From positions 588,079 through 652,078 of the forward strand of contig NZ_JBHJHQ010000004.1 of the NCBI RefSeq assembly GCF_042219825.1: a DNA stretch of 64,000 bases, in the 5' to 3' direction. Below the pieces are notes generated by a model that did not search any database, was not told the DNA's origin, and was given only the letters and a program-made list of their open reading frames with translations. The translations under genes and the position numbers were made by a program. Shown one piece after another: positions 18,081-27,445 of the stretch; the stretch's first letter is position 1, and each line of letters begins with the position of its first letter. Origin of the DNA: JBHJHP01 sp042219825 (GTDB lineage: Bacteria; Bacteroidota; Bacteroidia; Bacteroidales; UBA5342).

Positions 18081-19259
18081 TTAATGTGCATGTTCCGTTT
18101 CTTCCTTATTCATATCAGCCAGTAAATAATAGGCTGCATTCAGAACTACCTCTGCATTTTCAGGAACAGAATCAATAAACTTTATGCCGGTGAAGTCCCC
18201 GTCCTGACGTCCCGCAATCACTTCAATCATCTTAAATTCCGTCCATTCCTCTTCGTGTGCATGGCCATCCTCATCTGCTTTTATAAAAATAAAGGATTTG
18301 GTCCCTTCACTTACAATGGCATCGTTGGGGAGAGCTGGCGTACTTTGAGCATCGGTATGAATATGTCCGGAAATATACAGCCCCGGAATCAGGCTTTCAT
18401 CAGGTTCATCCAGTGTGGCATGTATGTGTACGGCTCTGGTTTCCGGTTCAAACACTTTCCCTACTGCAAAAATAGTAGCCAGGTACTCTTTTCCGGTTTG
18501 ATTGGCCACATCGAAATGAATCTTCTGTCCTGGTTTAACACGAGGCACATCTTTTTCATACACCAGGAAATCTGCATGAATGTCGGCATTGTCGGTGATT
18601 TCAAACATAATATCCCTGGCATCAACGTATGATCCGGATTTGATATTGACCTCGTTTACAAAACCATTTATGGGGGACAGGATTTGAATGGACCCCGATA
18701 TTTTTCCGTGCAGCACATCGTCAGGATCAATGTTCAACAGATCGAGCCGCGATTTGAGTCCTTCGTATTTTGCTTTGGTTATGTTGTAATTGGAGGTGGC
18801 TTGTTGCAATGCCTTTCCAGACCCCACATTGTTATCATACAGTTCCTGCTGGCGTTCAAGCTCCTTTTTCTGAAACTCAAGGTTACTGGCAGCTTCTGCA
18901 AAATTTTCCTGTATGGTGATGTAATCCGGATGGATCAACCGGGCCAGTAATTGTCCTTTTTTTACCTTATCGCCATGAAAGACAGCGATTTCTTTTACGT
19001 TGCCGCCAAACAGTGCCGTGACTTCAGCGCTGCCGGATGGTGGTACCATTAGCTGACCATTGGTTTTTACCACAGTGGTCAGATTGCGCATTTGAATATG
19101 TCCCAGCTTCAGGCCGAGGGCGTTTTGCTGTTGCGTTGTTAACACAACCACACCTTCAGCTTCGTGATGATGTTCTTCTTCGTGGTTTTCTTTTTGAACC
19201 GGACCGCAGGCAACGCTTAAAAATGCAAGTCCAGTGAGAAAAATATATATCTGTTTCAT
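18081..19259 (-). CDS. Heavy-metal RND efflux adaptor (CzcB/CusB-like lipoprotein)
   Basis: 392-residue membrane-fusion protein with lipobox SVAC near residue 18. The mature N-terminus is histidine/glutamate-rich (ENHEEEHHHEAEG) and the C-terminus ends with further histidines (HAHEEE, TEHAH), typical of metal-pump adaptors. Barrel-sandwich and hairpin regions are visible (VTALFGGNVKEIAVFHGDKVKKGQLLARL; NLEFQKKELERQQELYDNN). It follows the CzcA-TolC fusion gene by 6 bp, so the two genes together supply a full tripartite pump for divalent or monovalent metal ions. Confidence 0.9.
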   Translation of the reverse strand: MKQIYIFLTGLAFLSVACGPVQKENHEEEHHHEAEGVVVLTTQQQNALGLKLGHIQMRNLTTVVKTNGQLMVPPSGSAEVTALFGGNVKEIAVFHGDKVKKGQLLARLIHPDYITIQENFAEAASNLEFQKKELERQQELYDNNVGSGKALQQATSNYNITKAKYEGLKSRLDLLNIDPDDVLHGKISGSIQILSPINGFVNEVNIKSGSYVDARDIMFEITDNADIHADFLVYEKDVPRVKPGQKIHFDVANQTGKEYLATIFAVGKVFEPETRAVHIHATLDEPDESLIPGLYISGHIHTDAQSTPALPNDAIVSEGTKSFIFIKADEDGHAHEEEWTEFKMIEVIAGRQDGDFTGIKFIDSVPENAEVVLNAAYYLLADMNKEETEHAH

Positions 19260-19265
19260 CTTGTT

Positions 19266-22200
19266 TTATTTTCCGGTTAAATAGTTTAATTCTGTTTGTA
19301 ATCGCAATGCTTCAGCTTGTTTTTGAATGTAAGTCCGTCTGGTTTTATAAGCCGCTTCCACGTTTTGAATAAACTGGATATAATCAATGCTTCCAAGTCT
19401 GTAACCCAGTTTTGCGGCAGAGATCTGTTCGGTTGCCAATGGAAGTGCTTCGTTTTGGTAGTAGGAAAGAACCTCGGAAAGGCTGTTATACCTGCTAAGT
19501 TTTTCATTATAGGCAGCCTGAAGCTTTAAGCGGTTCATCTTGTAATCCTGACCGGCCATCTTGTAATCCAGTTCTGCAGCTTTGTTTTTACCTAGTTGCG
19601 AAAAGACCATCAATGGAACAGAAATGCCGGCCTCCCAGCCGTAAAATCCATTTTCCCCGTCAATGCTTTGAAGCTTATAACCCAGATCAAGTTTGGGGAG
19701 CAATGCTGACTTTTCTGCTTTCCATTCAGCTTTACTGACCTCTGTTTTTGCACTCAGGGCATTCAGTATCGGACTACTTTGAATAGAATCTTCAGAAAAT
19801 ACCTCTGGTTTCTTAAATGGTGTTTCAGCGATTACCACAAATGGTTCTTCCAGCAAAAGGTATTGATTCAGCGATTGCAAGGCAGCTTTGTAATCACTTT
19901 CTGCAGTTTTTATATTAAGCTGTAGTTCACTGTACTTTGAAGAAGCCGCAAGGTATTCAATCTTAGAGGTTTGTTCGGTTTTATAGCGCAGTTCCGCTGC
20001 TTTAAGAAAACCTTCAAAAACAGTATCCAGTTCCTGATAAAGCAACCATTCTTTTTTTGCATTCAGTGCGGCATACCAGGCTAAACTGACCTGCTGTTTC
20101 AGTGCCTGCACCGTAATTTCTTTTTGTGTTTCGGCAAGTTGAATGCGTTCATTCGCCAGTTTTGTTTTTGCCGGTACAGCAAAAAGATCGATGTCGTTTT
20201 GTCCTACACCAATCCGGTTTTGAATTCCCGGTATTCCGCTTTTGGTCTCTTCCCGTCCGGTGTAAACCGAGGTTGATCCTAAATCGTAGGCGGTGGATTT
20301 CAGCGCTTTTTGCTTTTGAATTTCCATGTCAGCTGTTTTCACCGAAGGATATACCGCATAGGCTCTTTCAATAGCATCCTGAAGAGAAAGCGTTTGAGTC
20401 TGAGCTGATACCGGGTTGGCTAACAGGATCAGTCCGGTAACTAAAACGACAGGTATTGCTTTTGTGTTCAACCCGTTAAATGGCCCCTCCAGCCTGTGCT
20501 TACCGGTTTCCACCATTTTATAAAGAACCGGTAACACAATCAGGGTCAAAAGGGTAGAGGTAAGCATTCCGCCAATGACCACTGTGGCCAGCGGACGTTG
20601 AACCTCGGCTCCGGCAGATGTTGAAACAGCCATAGGGAGAAACCCAAGGATGTCTGTAGATGCAGTTAGCAGAATAGGCCTGATGCGTCTTACCGTACCT
20701 TTTTTAATGATGTCGCTCAATCCAAATTTACCTTTTGCCTTGAGTTCGTTGAAGCTGCTGATTAAAACCAGTCCGTTTAATACGGCAATGCCGAAAAGAA
20801 CGATAAAACCTACACCGGCAGAAATGCTTAGCGGCATGCCACGAAACCAGAGTGTGAAGATTCCGCCAATGGCAGCAAATGGAATGGCAGCATAAATCAT
20901 AAGCGTTTGTTTAAACGATTTTACAGCAAAAAAGACCAGCAAAAAGATCAGCGCCAGCACCAGCGGTACCACTAGCGTTAAGCGTTTAGTTGCCCGTTCC
21001 AGGTTTTCGAAGGCGCCGCCGTAACGAATGTAATATCCGGGAGGCAGATCCAGTTGTTCATCCAGCGTGCTGCGGATTTCGTTCACCAGCGACTTTACAT
21101 CGCGGCCTTCCACGTTAATGCCGACATACGTTCGACGGTTTGTATTGTCCCGGCTGATTTGCATCGGACCCGGCTGGTAGCTGATCTCAGCCACTTCTTT
21201 AAGCGGGATCTGGTTGCCATCCGGCAGGTTGACGTATAAATTCCTTATGTGATCAATGCTTTTCCGGTGTGCTTCATCCAGGCGTACTACCAGGTCGAAC
21301 ATGCGTTCACCCTCGTATATAATGCCGGCCACACCGCCACTGAAAGCCGTTTGTACCGCCGTATTCAGTTCATCGATGTTAAGTCCGTACTGACCAAGTT
21401 TATTCCGGTCATAATGAACCGTAATCTGCGGTAAACCGCGGGTAGCCTCTGCTTTTATGCCGGCAATGCCTTCAATGCCCGATACCAGACCCGCTATCTC
21501 CTGGGCCTTATCGGCCAGTACATCCAGATCATCACCGTACAACTTGATGGCTACATCTTCCCGTACACCTGTCAGTAGTTCGTTAAAGCGCATCTCAATG
21601 GGCTGGGTGAACTCATAATTAATGCCCGGAAATACTGCAACGGCTTCTTTAATTTTGTCCATGAGTTCCTGTTTTGAGGATGCTTTGCTCCAGTTTTCCT
21701 GTGGTTTCAGAATCACAAAAATGTCGGCAATGTCCATCGGCATGGGATCTGTGGGAACATCGGCCACGCCAATCCGGCTTTGAATGGAAGCTACCTCATC
21801 CGGAAATTCCTTAAGCACCAGTTTTTCAATACGCGTGGATGCATCTTTTACCTCTGTGAGTGATGTACCCGGTTTTAAAAAGGCATGAAAGGCAAAATCG
21901 CCTTCATCCAGTTGAGGAATAAACTCCGCGCCCATGCGGCTGAAAACAAATCCACCGGCAATTAGGAGGACGACTGCTGAAACTGTGATGAGTTTTGTTT
22001 TACGAATGGACCACGATATTATGGGCTTGTAAGCTTCTTCCAGTCGCTTAACAACCTTTTCTCCCCACGTTTTTTTATTGTTTTTAGGCGGCTGTAAAAA
22101 CAGGGAAGCCATCATGGGAATATAAGTCAGGCAAAGAATGACTACTCCCAAAACCGCAAAGCCAAAGGTCATGGCCATAGGCTTGAACATTTTTCCTTCC

Positions 22201-23606
22201 ACGCCCTGAAGTGCCATAACCGGAATAAAAACGATCAGGATGATCAGCTGGCCGAAAAATGCTGAATTCATCATTTTTTTCGCCGAGCTTTCAGCAATTT
22301 TATTCCGTTTGGAAGCCGTAAGTGTTGTTCCGATGAACTTCTTTTTATGGAGGTAGTAGATCATGCTTTCCACAATAATGACAGCACCATCCACCAGAAT
22401 CCCGAAGTCAATGGCTCCAAGACTCATCAGGTTTGCCCATACCCCAAACAGATACATCATGATAAATGCAAAGAGCAGGGACAGCGGAATAGTAGAGGCT
22501 ACAATAAGTCCACCTCTGAGGTTGCCAAGGAAGATGACCAGAACAAAGATCACAATCAGTGCACCAATGGTGAGGTTTTCGGCAACGGTTGAAGTGGTGT
22601 GTTTGATTAAGCGGCTTCTGTCCAGGAACGGTTGTATGGTGACACCTTCAGGTAGTGACTTTTGAATCAATTCAATCCGTTCTTTCACATCACGAATGAC
22701 ATTGTTGGAATTTTCACCTTTCAGCATCATCACTATGCCGCCAACGGATTCTCCCTTCCCGTTTTGAGTGAATGCCCCGAACCGGACAAAACTGCCGTAT
22801 TTTACTTCGGCTACATCTCTTATAAAAACAGGATGTCCGTTAATGGATTTAACCAGCGTATTTCTAATGTCATCCGGCGAACGCATCAGGCCTTCGCCAC
22901 GAATAAAGTTGGCTTTGTGATTTTTTTCGATATAGGCGCCACCGGTGTTTTGGTTGTTGGATTCCAGTGCGTTAAAAATATCAGTGATGGTCAACCCCAT
23001 GCTGCGTAACTGATCCGGATTCACAGCCACCTCGTATTGTCTGCCACGCCCTCCAAATGAGTTAACTTCAACCACACCTGGCACCATGGCCATCTGCCGT
23101 TTTACAATCCATTCCTGCATGGTGCGCAGATCCATGTCATTATAGGCTGTGTCAAAACCCGGTTCAACCTGAAGCGTATACTGGTAGATTTCGCCGAGCC
23201 CTGTGCTGATGGGGGCAATAAATGGCTGACTAAAGCCTTTTGGTATTTTTTCTTTTACATCATTCAGCGCTTCACTTACCAGCTGGCGCGGCAGGTAAGT
23301 TCCCATGTTATCTTTAAATACAATGGTAACGACCGATAATCCAAACCGGGAAACTGAACGGATCTCGGTTACACCGGGCAGATTGGCAACAGCCAGTTCC
23401 ACCTGGTAAGTAATAAATTGTTCTATGTCTTCGGTTCCCAGATTTGGCGCTGTAGTGATGACCTGAACCTGGTTGTTGGTAATATCAGGTACGGCATCCA
23501 GGGGAATACGGGGCACCGAATAAATGCCACCCAGGATCAGGCCAACGGTCATTAGTCCGATCAGGGCTTTGTTTTTAATGGAAAATGATATTATACGATT
23601 GATCAT
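19266..23606 (-). CDS. CzcA/CusA-family heavy-metal RND permease fused to a TolC-like domain
   Basis: One 1446-residue frame combining two pump components. Residues 1 to about 1045 are a CzcA/CusA permease: MINRIISFSIKNKAL, RIPLDAVPDITNNQVQV (family signature), GAIDFGILVDGAVIIVES with acidic relay residues, and GAEVQRPLATVVIGG. The last 399 residues (19269-20465) are a TolC/CzcC-type channel that begins with a signal-peptide-like hydrophobic stretch ending NPVSAQ. The frame is continuous, so the fusion is real unless sequencing hid a stop. The preferred start is the ATG at 23606; the longer reading to 23678 adds a non-membrane leader. Confidence 0.92.
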   Translation of the reverse strand: MINRIISFSIKNKALIGLMTVGLILGGIYSVPRIPLDAVPDITNNQVQVITTAPNLGTEDIEQFITYQVELAVANLPGVTEIRSVSRFGLSVVTIVFKDNMGTYLPRQLVSEALNDVKEKIPKGFSQPFIAPISTGLGEIYQYTLQVEPGFDTAYNDMDLRTMQEWIVKRQMAMVPGVVEVNSFGGRGRQYEVAVNPDQLRSMGLTITDIFNALESNNQNTGGAYIEKNHKANFIRGEGLMRSPDDIRNTLVKSINGHPVFIRDVAEVKYGSFVRFGAFTQNGKGESVGGIVMMLKGENSNNVIRDVKERIELIQKSLPEGVTIQPFLDRSRLIKHTTSTVAENLTIGALIVIFVLVIFLGNLRGGLIVASTIPLSLLFAFIMMYLFGVWANLMSLGAIDFGILVDGAVIIVESMIYYLHKKKFIGTTLTASKRNKIAESSAKKMMNSAFFGQLIILIVFIPVMALQGVEGKMFKPMAMTFGFAVLGVVILCLTYIPMMASLFLQPPKNNKKTWGEKVVKRLEEAYKPIISWSIRKTKLITVSAVVLLIAGGFVFSRMGAEFIPQLDEGDFAFHAFLKPGTSLTEVKDASTRIEKLVLKEFPDEVASIQSRIGVADVPTDPMPMDIADIFVILKPQENWSKASSKQELMDKIKEAVAVFPGINYEFTQPIEMRFNELLTGVREDVAIKLYGDDLDVLADKAQEIAGLVSGIEGIAGIKAEATRGLPQITVHYDRNKLGQYGLNIDELNTAVQTAFSGGVAGIIYEGERMFDLVVRLDEAHRKSIDHIRNLYVNLPDGNQIPLKEVAEISYQPGPMQISRDNTNRRTYVGINVEGRDVKSLVNEIRSTLDEQLDLPPGYYIRYGGAFENLERATKRLTLVVPLVLALIFLLVFFAVKSFKQTLMIYAAIPFAAIGGIFTLWFRGMPLSISAGVGFIVLFGIAVLNGLVLISSFNELKAKGKFGLSDIIKKGTVRRIRPILLTASTDILGFLPMAVSTSAGAEVQRPLATVVIGGMLTSTLLTLIVLPVLYKMVETGKHRLEGPFNGLNTKAIPVVLVTGLILLANPVSAQTQTLSLQDAIERAYAVYPSVKTADMEIQKQKALKSTAYDLGSTSVYTGREETKSGIPGIQNRIGVGQNDIDLFAVPAKTKLANERIQLAETQKEITVQALKQQVSLAWYAALNAKKEWLLYQELDTVFEGFLKAAELRYKTEQTSKIEYLAASSKYSELQLNIKTAESDYKAALQSLNQYLLLEEPFVVIAETPFKKPEVFSEDSIQSSPILNALSAKTEVSKAEWKAEKSALLPKLDLGYKLQSIDGENGFYGWEAGISVPLMVFSQLGKNKAAELDYKMAGQDYKMNRLKLQAAYNEKLSRYNSLSEVLSYYQNEALPLATEQISAAKLGYRLGSIDYIQFIQNVEAAYKTRRTYIQKQAEALRLQTELNYLTGK

Positions 23607-23807
23607 ACATCTGATTTGTAAGATTAATAATATGGCAGAATTGATCCGTTTGAATACGACGGAAGAGTCCTGTAACACCTTTGATAAAGGCGATTTAGAT
23701 TACCTGTTAGTAAATACAATCTTTAGTTTTCTGCTTCACCCTTTAGGCGAGGGGTAATTAGCAGAAAAACACGGAATATTGCTATCACATTTGGTAATAA
23801 GTAAAAA

Positions 23808-24206
23808 TCAGATGAATTGTGGCGGACCACGCAGTGGGTCCGAATCGGGAAAATTATGTTGTTTGAAGCAGACCGGGCCAAATGTAAATATATTGGATAG
23901 GTAAACCTCCGGTTGAAGCTCTGTTTCTGTATTAACAATTGCAATGAAAAAATATTCAGGTTGTACAAAATTATAACGTGCTGTTAAAATACGGTCAACA
24001 AACGAATCATTGAACGCGTGACAATGGGAGGAAGAATCCTCGTGATTACCATGCTGAGTATCAGGTGTGGTTTTAAAAGGCGATTCGGATGTATGTGAAT
24101 AAACCGAATCGAAGTGGTGATGATGTGGAATCAGTTCGTGCGCGGAAATTAAAATTCCCGAAAGTAGAATAAACAGTAACCCGATATATTTTTTAAACCT
24201 TTTCAA
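23808..24206 (-). CDS. Histidine-rich small exported/membrane protein near the metal pump
   Basis: About 132 residues. The frame extends to 24230 without any ATG; the TTG at 24206 (reads MKRFKKYIGLLFILL) is preferred because the predicted promoter puts the transcript start near 24221 and an AATGAGG motif precedes it. A hydrophobic segment is followed by ELIPHHHHFDSVYSH and GNHEDSSSHCHAF, a metal-binding composition, and the C-terminus ends DPLRGPPQF. Small proteins like this commonly sit before czc-type pumps in Bacteroidota; a metal-binding or sensing role is inferred. 201 bp of non-coding DNA separate it from the CzcA fusion. Confidence 0.62.
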   Translation of the reverse strand: MKRFKKYIGLLFILLSGILISAHELIPHHHHFDSVYSHTSESPFKTTPDTQHGNHEDSSSHCHAFNDSFVDRILTARYNFVQPEYFFIAIVNTETELQPEVYLSNIFTFGPVCFKQHNFPDSDPLRGPPQFI

Positions 24207-24227
24207 AACCTCATTCTGAATGAACCA

Positions 24228-24258
24228 CAAATATAGAATAATTTACAAAGTCCTTCAA
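24228..24258 (-). promoter_or_regulatory. Candidate promoter of the His-rich protein gene
   Basis: On the minus strand TTG (24258-24256), a 20-nt spacer and TATATTTG (24235-24228) match the Bacteroidota -33/-7 promoter. The predicted start is about 24221, upstream of the TTG start codon chosen for the gene. Confidence 0.5.
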
Positions 24259-24281
24259 TACTGAAATGTTATGAAATTGCT

Positions 24282-25034
24282 TTATCGGTCCATCCAGTCC
24301 TTAAATGCAGCAACGCGTTCCCTGCTGACAATAATATCTTCTTCTGTTGGAGATGATTTGAGTGAAATTTTTAAGCGGCTGTTGGAAAATGCAAGCACAT
24401 CTTTAATGGTTTGATAATTCACGATGTAATTTCGGTTCACGCGAAAAAAGCGATAATTATCCACATGTGTTTCTATTTTTTCGAGTGAATAATCTATGGG
24501 GTAGTTTTTGCCCGTGGTTGTAAAGATAAAATTGCACCGTTCCATTATGTAAAAACAGACAATATCTGATGCGGGTACCGAATGGAAGTAATCGCCGGTT
24601 TTGATCAGAAAACGTTCTTTTGTTCTGGGTTGCAATTTTGTGAGAAGTGATTGAATACTGTTTAGTTTCGGTTGGGTTTGATGGATTTTTTTGAATTTAT
24701 CCAACGCATGATTTAATTCGGTTGGATCAATGGGCTTTAGGAGGTAATCAACGCTATTTACCTTGAAAGCTTTAAGAGAAAACTCATCGTATGCAGTGGT
24801 GAAAATTACCGGCGTATCAATTTCTACATTTTCAAATATTTCGAAGCAGGTACCATCTTCCAGTTGGATATCCATGAATATCAATTCCGGAGCAGAATGA
24901 GCTAAAAGCCAGTTGGAAGCTGATTCAACAGAGCTTAACTGATCCAGAACATTAATCTCCGGATCAGCTTCAGCCAGCATGCGTTTCAGCTTATCGGCAG
25001 CCGGTTTCTCATCTTCAATGATCAGAATGTTCAT
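24282..25034 (-). CDS. LytTR-family response regulator
   Basis: 250 residues: receiver domain (IIEDE pocket, phospho-acceptor Asp in FMDIQLEDG, KPID switch) followed by a LytTR DNA-binding domain (FLIKTGDYFHSVPASDIVCFY, FRVNRNYIVNYQTI). Its start overlaps the sensor kinase gene by 20 bp, so the two form a LytS/LytR-like pair on one transcript. The His-rich metal protein and CzcA fusion follow downstream but have their own promoter, so control of metal efflux by this regulator is only a possibility. Confidence 0.92.
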   Translation of the reverse strand: MNILIIEDEKPAADKLKRMLAEADPEINVLDQLSSVESASNWLLAHSAPELIFMDIQLEDGTCFEIFENVEIDTPVIFTTAYDEFSLKAFKVNSVDYLLKPIDPTELNHALDKFKKIHQTQPKLNSIQSLLTKLQPRTKERFLIKTGDYFHSVPASDIVCFYIMERCNFIFTTTGKNYPIDYSLEKIETHVDNYRFFRVNRNYIVNYQTIKDVLAFSNSRLKISLKSSPTEEDIIVSRERVAAFKDWMDR

Positions 25035-26073
25035 TATTAGTCATTTTAAGTGGCAGAAAGACCACGAATTGATTATGTTCTTCTTTATAAGTCATGGTTT
25101 TATTCAGAATCAAATGTACACGTTCTTTCAGGTTTTTCAGTCCTGTACCTGTAGATTCCTGCATGGTTGATTTACGTTGAATATTGTTTTTAACGCAAAT
25201 CACTTCATTTTCTATGTTGAGTTCAATAATCAGAGGCTTATCCATTGATGCCGCATTGTGTTTTAATGCATTTTCGATCAGCATCTGAACCGAGACAGGA
25301 ATGACCTGATATTGGTCTGTTTCGAAGATTGTTGAATGCAGTTCAATTTTCCCATTGTCCCGTTCTTTTTGCAAGGCAAAATACTTATCCACAAACGCCA
25401 GTTCCTTTTTTAAAGGAACAAGATCATTTGTTTCGTTTTCAATGATATAGCGATAGATTTGTGATAACTTCTGGATGTAGTTGTCTGCTTTTTTGGCATC
25501 GCTGTACACCAGTTCTGATAGTGTATTAAGACTATTAAATAAGAAATGCGGATTGACCTGGGATTTCAATGTTCGGTACTGAAACCGTAGATTTTCTTCG
25601 CGTAATTGCTGTTCTTTTTTAGCGGACTTCTGCCATAATACGAAGAAAAAGGCAAGGGTGAAAAACAACAGCCATATCAGTAAGCGGGCGTTGCCAAAGC
25701 TAAGCTCCTGATGCAACAAATGATTCCAGAATCCCTGAAAACTTTCTCCGGTGAAAAAATACCATCCGGCCGAACCAAGAGTAATTGCGATGTTAGCGAT
25801 TATAAAAGCGGCGATGTGAAAAATAAGGAGTCCCGGAATGATCTTTTTGCGCAATTCTTTATGAGAATATTTTTTTGAATGATTTACCAGATAAATGGTC
25901 AGGTACCCCAGCGAAATACACAAAATGAATATTGTAAAGAAAGAGGCTAAAGCAGTTGGATGAAATGCATCATGGTATTGAACCGATTTTATAATCATGG
26001 CTGCTAACAAGCTGAAAAACAGCAGGCCAACATGATAAATAATCCAGAATTTTGTTTTTTTAGATGGTTTCAT
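25015..26073 (-). CDS. LytS-type sensor histidine kinase
   Basis: 352 residues with four hydrophobic segments in the first 150 residues and no obvious periplasmic domain. The cytoplasmic part starts with the His_kinase motif LKSQVNPHFLFNSLNTL, which carries the phospho-acceptor histidine, and ends with a shortened ATPase domain (PVSVQMLIENALKHN, STGTGLKNLKERV). It is translated together with the LytTR regulator (20-bp overlap). The input signal is unknown. Confidence 0.9.
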   Translation of the reverse strand: MKPSKKTKFWIIYHVGLLFFSLLAAMIIKSVQYHDAFHPTALASFFTIFILCISLGYLTIYLVNHSKKYSHKELRKKIIPGLLIFHIAAFIIANIAITLGSAGWYFFTGESFQGFWNHLLHQELSFGNARLLIWLLFFTLAFFFVLWQKSAKKEQQLREENLRFQYRTLKSQVNPHFLFNSLNTLSELVYSDAKKADNYIQKLSQIYRYIIENETNDLVPLKKELAFVDKYFALQKERDNGKIELHSTIFETDQYQVIPVSVQMLIENALKHNAASMDKPLIIELNIENEVICVKNNIQRKSTMQESTGTGLKNLKERVHLILNKTMTYKEEHNQFVVFLPLKMTNNEHSDH

Positions 26074-26202
26074 TTGGTGTTTTTTTATAATTCACCAACA
26101 AAATAAAGGTATAACTACAATTATAATAAATTTTACTTGCAGAGCTGTGGAATTTACATGCTAAGTTGTTAGTGTACCTGTTAAGAACAGTATAAGGCAG
26201 TT

Positions 26203-26261
26203 TTTTAAGCGAATTTTAAGGAAAGTCTTACCTTCATTTAAGCAGTCCGGTTCTAATTTTG
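26203..26261 (+). promoter_or_regulatory. 11-bp-period operator and promoter of the DUF2231-regulator-kinase operon
   Basis: Four half-sites TTTTAAG (26203), TTTTAAG (26214), GTCTTAC (26225) and ATTTAAG (26236) start exactly 11 nt apart. The -7 box TAATTTTG (26254-26261) begins 18 nt after the start of the last half-site. The same layout, with the same 18-nt offset, precedes the rubrerythrin gene at 28821. Predicted transcript start is about 26268, 19 nt before the ATG. Confidence 0.65.
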
Positions 26262-26286
26262 AACCAGTTAAATTAAATTCAAAGTT

Positions 26287-26736
26287 ATGATTGACACAAC
26301 TCACTTGCATCCCATGATTGTACATTTTCCAATCGCTTTACTTATTGTAGGCTTTGTATTTGACATCGTAAGCCTGTTCTTTAAAAAAGAGTTTTTTTCC
26401 CGGGCTGGATTTACTTTGTTGATTTTAGGTGCTTTAGGAACTGTTGCAGCTCTTTTATCCGGCGAACTGGCAGGAAGTGGCATTGCTGAAGAAGGTATGC
26501 TGAAGCAGGCACTCGAAATCCATGAATCAGCAGCAGAGTTAACAATATGGTTAGTTAGTATTACAGCCCTATACAGAATAGTTGTTGTATATTTGAAGAA
26601 ATATTCAGGTATTTTGAAAGTTTTGTCAATGGTTCTGTTTTTTGCTTCTGTTTTAGCGATAGCAAGAACCGGATATTATGGAGGAGAACTGGTTTTTAAA
26701 CACGCTGCTGGTGTTGAATTAAACCTGGGGTTTTAA
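26287..26736 (+). CDS. DUF2231 membrane protein
   Basis: 149 residues with four transmembrane segments. The opening HLHPMIVHFPIALLIVGFVFD is the DUF2231 hallmark, with two histidines in the first membrane helix that could bind haem or a metal; a third histidine lies in ALEIHESAAELT. The biochemical role of the family is not established. It is the first gene of an operon with an OmpR-type regulator 28 bp downstream and a kinase, and its promoter shares an operator with the rubrerythrin gene, pointing to a redox or stress setting. Confidence 0.85.
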   Translation: MIDTTHLHPMIVHFPIALLIVGFVFDIVSLFFKKEFFSRAGFTLLILGALGTVAALLSGELAGSGIAEEGMLKQALEIHESAAELTIWLVSITALYRIVVVYLKKYSGILKVLSMVLFFASVLAIARTGYYGGELVFKHAAGVELNLGF

Positions 26737-26764
26737 TCTGAATTGTGCATAAAATTAAATCTGA

Positions 26765-27445
26765 ATGCGAATACTGATTGTTGAAGATGAACCCGGAATT
26801 GCAAATCTCCTTAAAGAGGGTTTGGAGGAAGAATCATATGCGGTTGATGTAGCTTATGAAGGCAATAAAGGTCTGGAGCTTGCACTGACAAATGATGGCG
26901 AATACGATATATTATTACTGGACTGGATGGTTCCTGGAGTTACGGGGCTGGAGATATGCAGGCAGGTCAGAAAGAGCGGTTCGGAGGTTCCTGTTATTTT
27001 TTTAACGGCCAGAGATACTGTGGATGATACAGTTTTTGCGCTGAATATGGGAGCTAACGATTACATCAAAAAACCATTCTCTTTTGATGAATTACTGGCC
27101 AGAATAAGGGTTCAACTAAGGAATGATAAATCGGAAACATCTGTTTTAAAAGTTGGTGATTTGGCAATGAATGTAGAATCGCATCAGGTTTTTTTGAAAG
27201 GAGAGGAGATTGCATTGACACAAAAAGAATTTGCATTGCTGGAATTCTTAATGCGCAGTAAAGAAAAAGTCTGTTCCCGGACCAGAATCATAGAACATGT
27301 GTGGGACATACATTTTGATTATGATACATCCGTAATTGATGTTTACATTAATGCATTGCGTAAAAAGATTGATAAAGGCAGAAGTACCAGTTATATTAGA
27401 ACCATAAGAGGTGTGGGATACCTGATAAAAGACAATGAACGGTAG
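26765..27445 (+). CDS. OmpR/PhoB-family response regulator
   Basis: 226 residues: receiver domain (VEDE pocket, phospho-acceptor Asp in LLLDWMVPGVTG, DYIKKPF switch) and winged-helix output domain (LTQKEFALLEFLMRS, DVYINALRKKID, IRGVGYLI). Overlaps the kinase gene by 11 bp. The 11-bp-period half-sites in front of this operon (26203) and of the rubrerythrin gene (28821) are the size and spacing expected for this regulator class, so it is the best candidate to bind both. Confidence 0.93.
   Translation: MRILIVEDEPGIANLLKEGLEEESYAVDVAYEGNKGLELALTNDGEYDILLLDWMVPGVTGLEICRQVRKSGSEVPVIFLTARDTVDDTVFALNMGANDYIKKPFSFDELLARIRVQLRNDKSETSVLKVGDLAMNVESHQVFLKGEEIALTQKEFALLEFLMRSKEKVCSRTRIIEHVWDIHFDYDTSVIDVYINALRKKIDKGRSTSYIRTIRGVGYLIKDNER

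Noticed and set aside
22363..22665. 100-codon plus-strand frame within the CzcA fusion gene
   Set aside because: Antisense shadow of a conserved RND domain.
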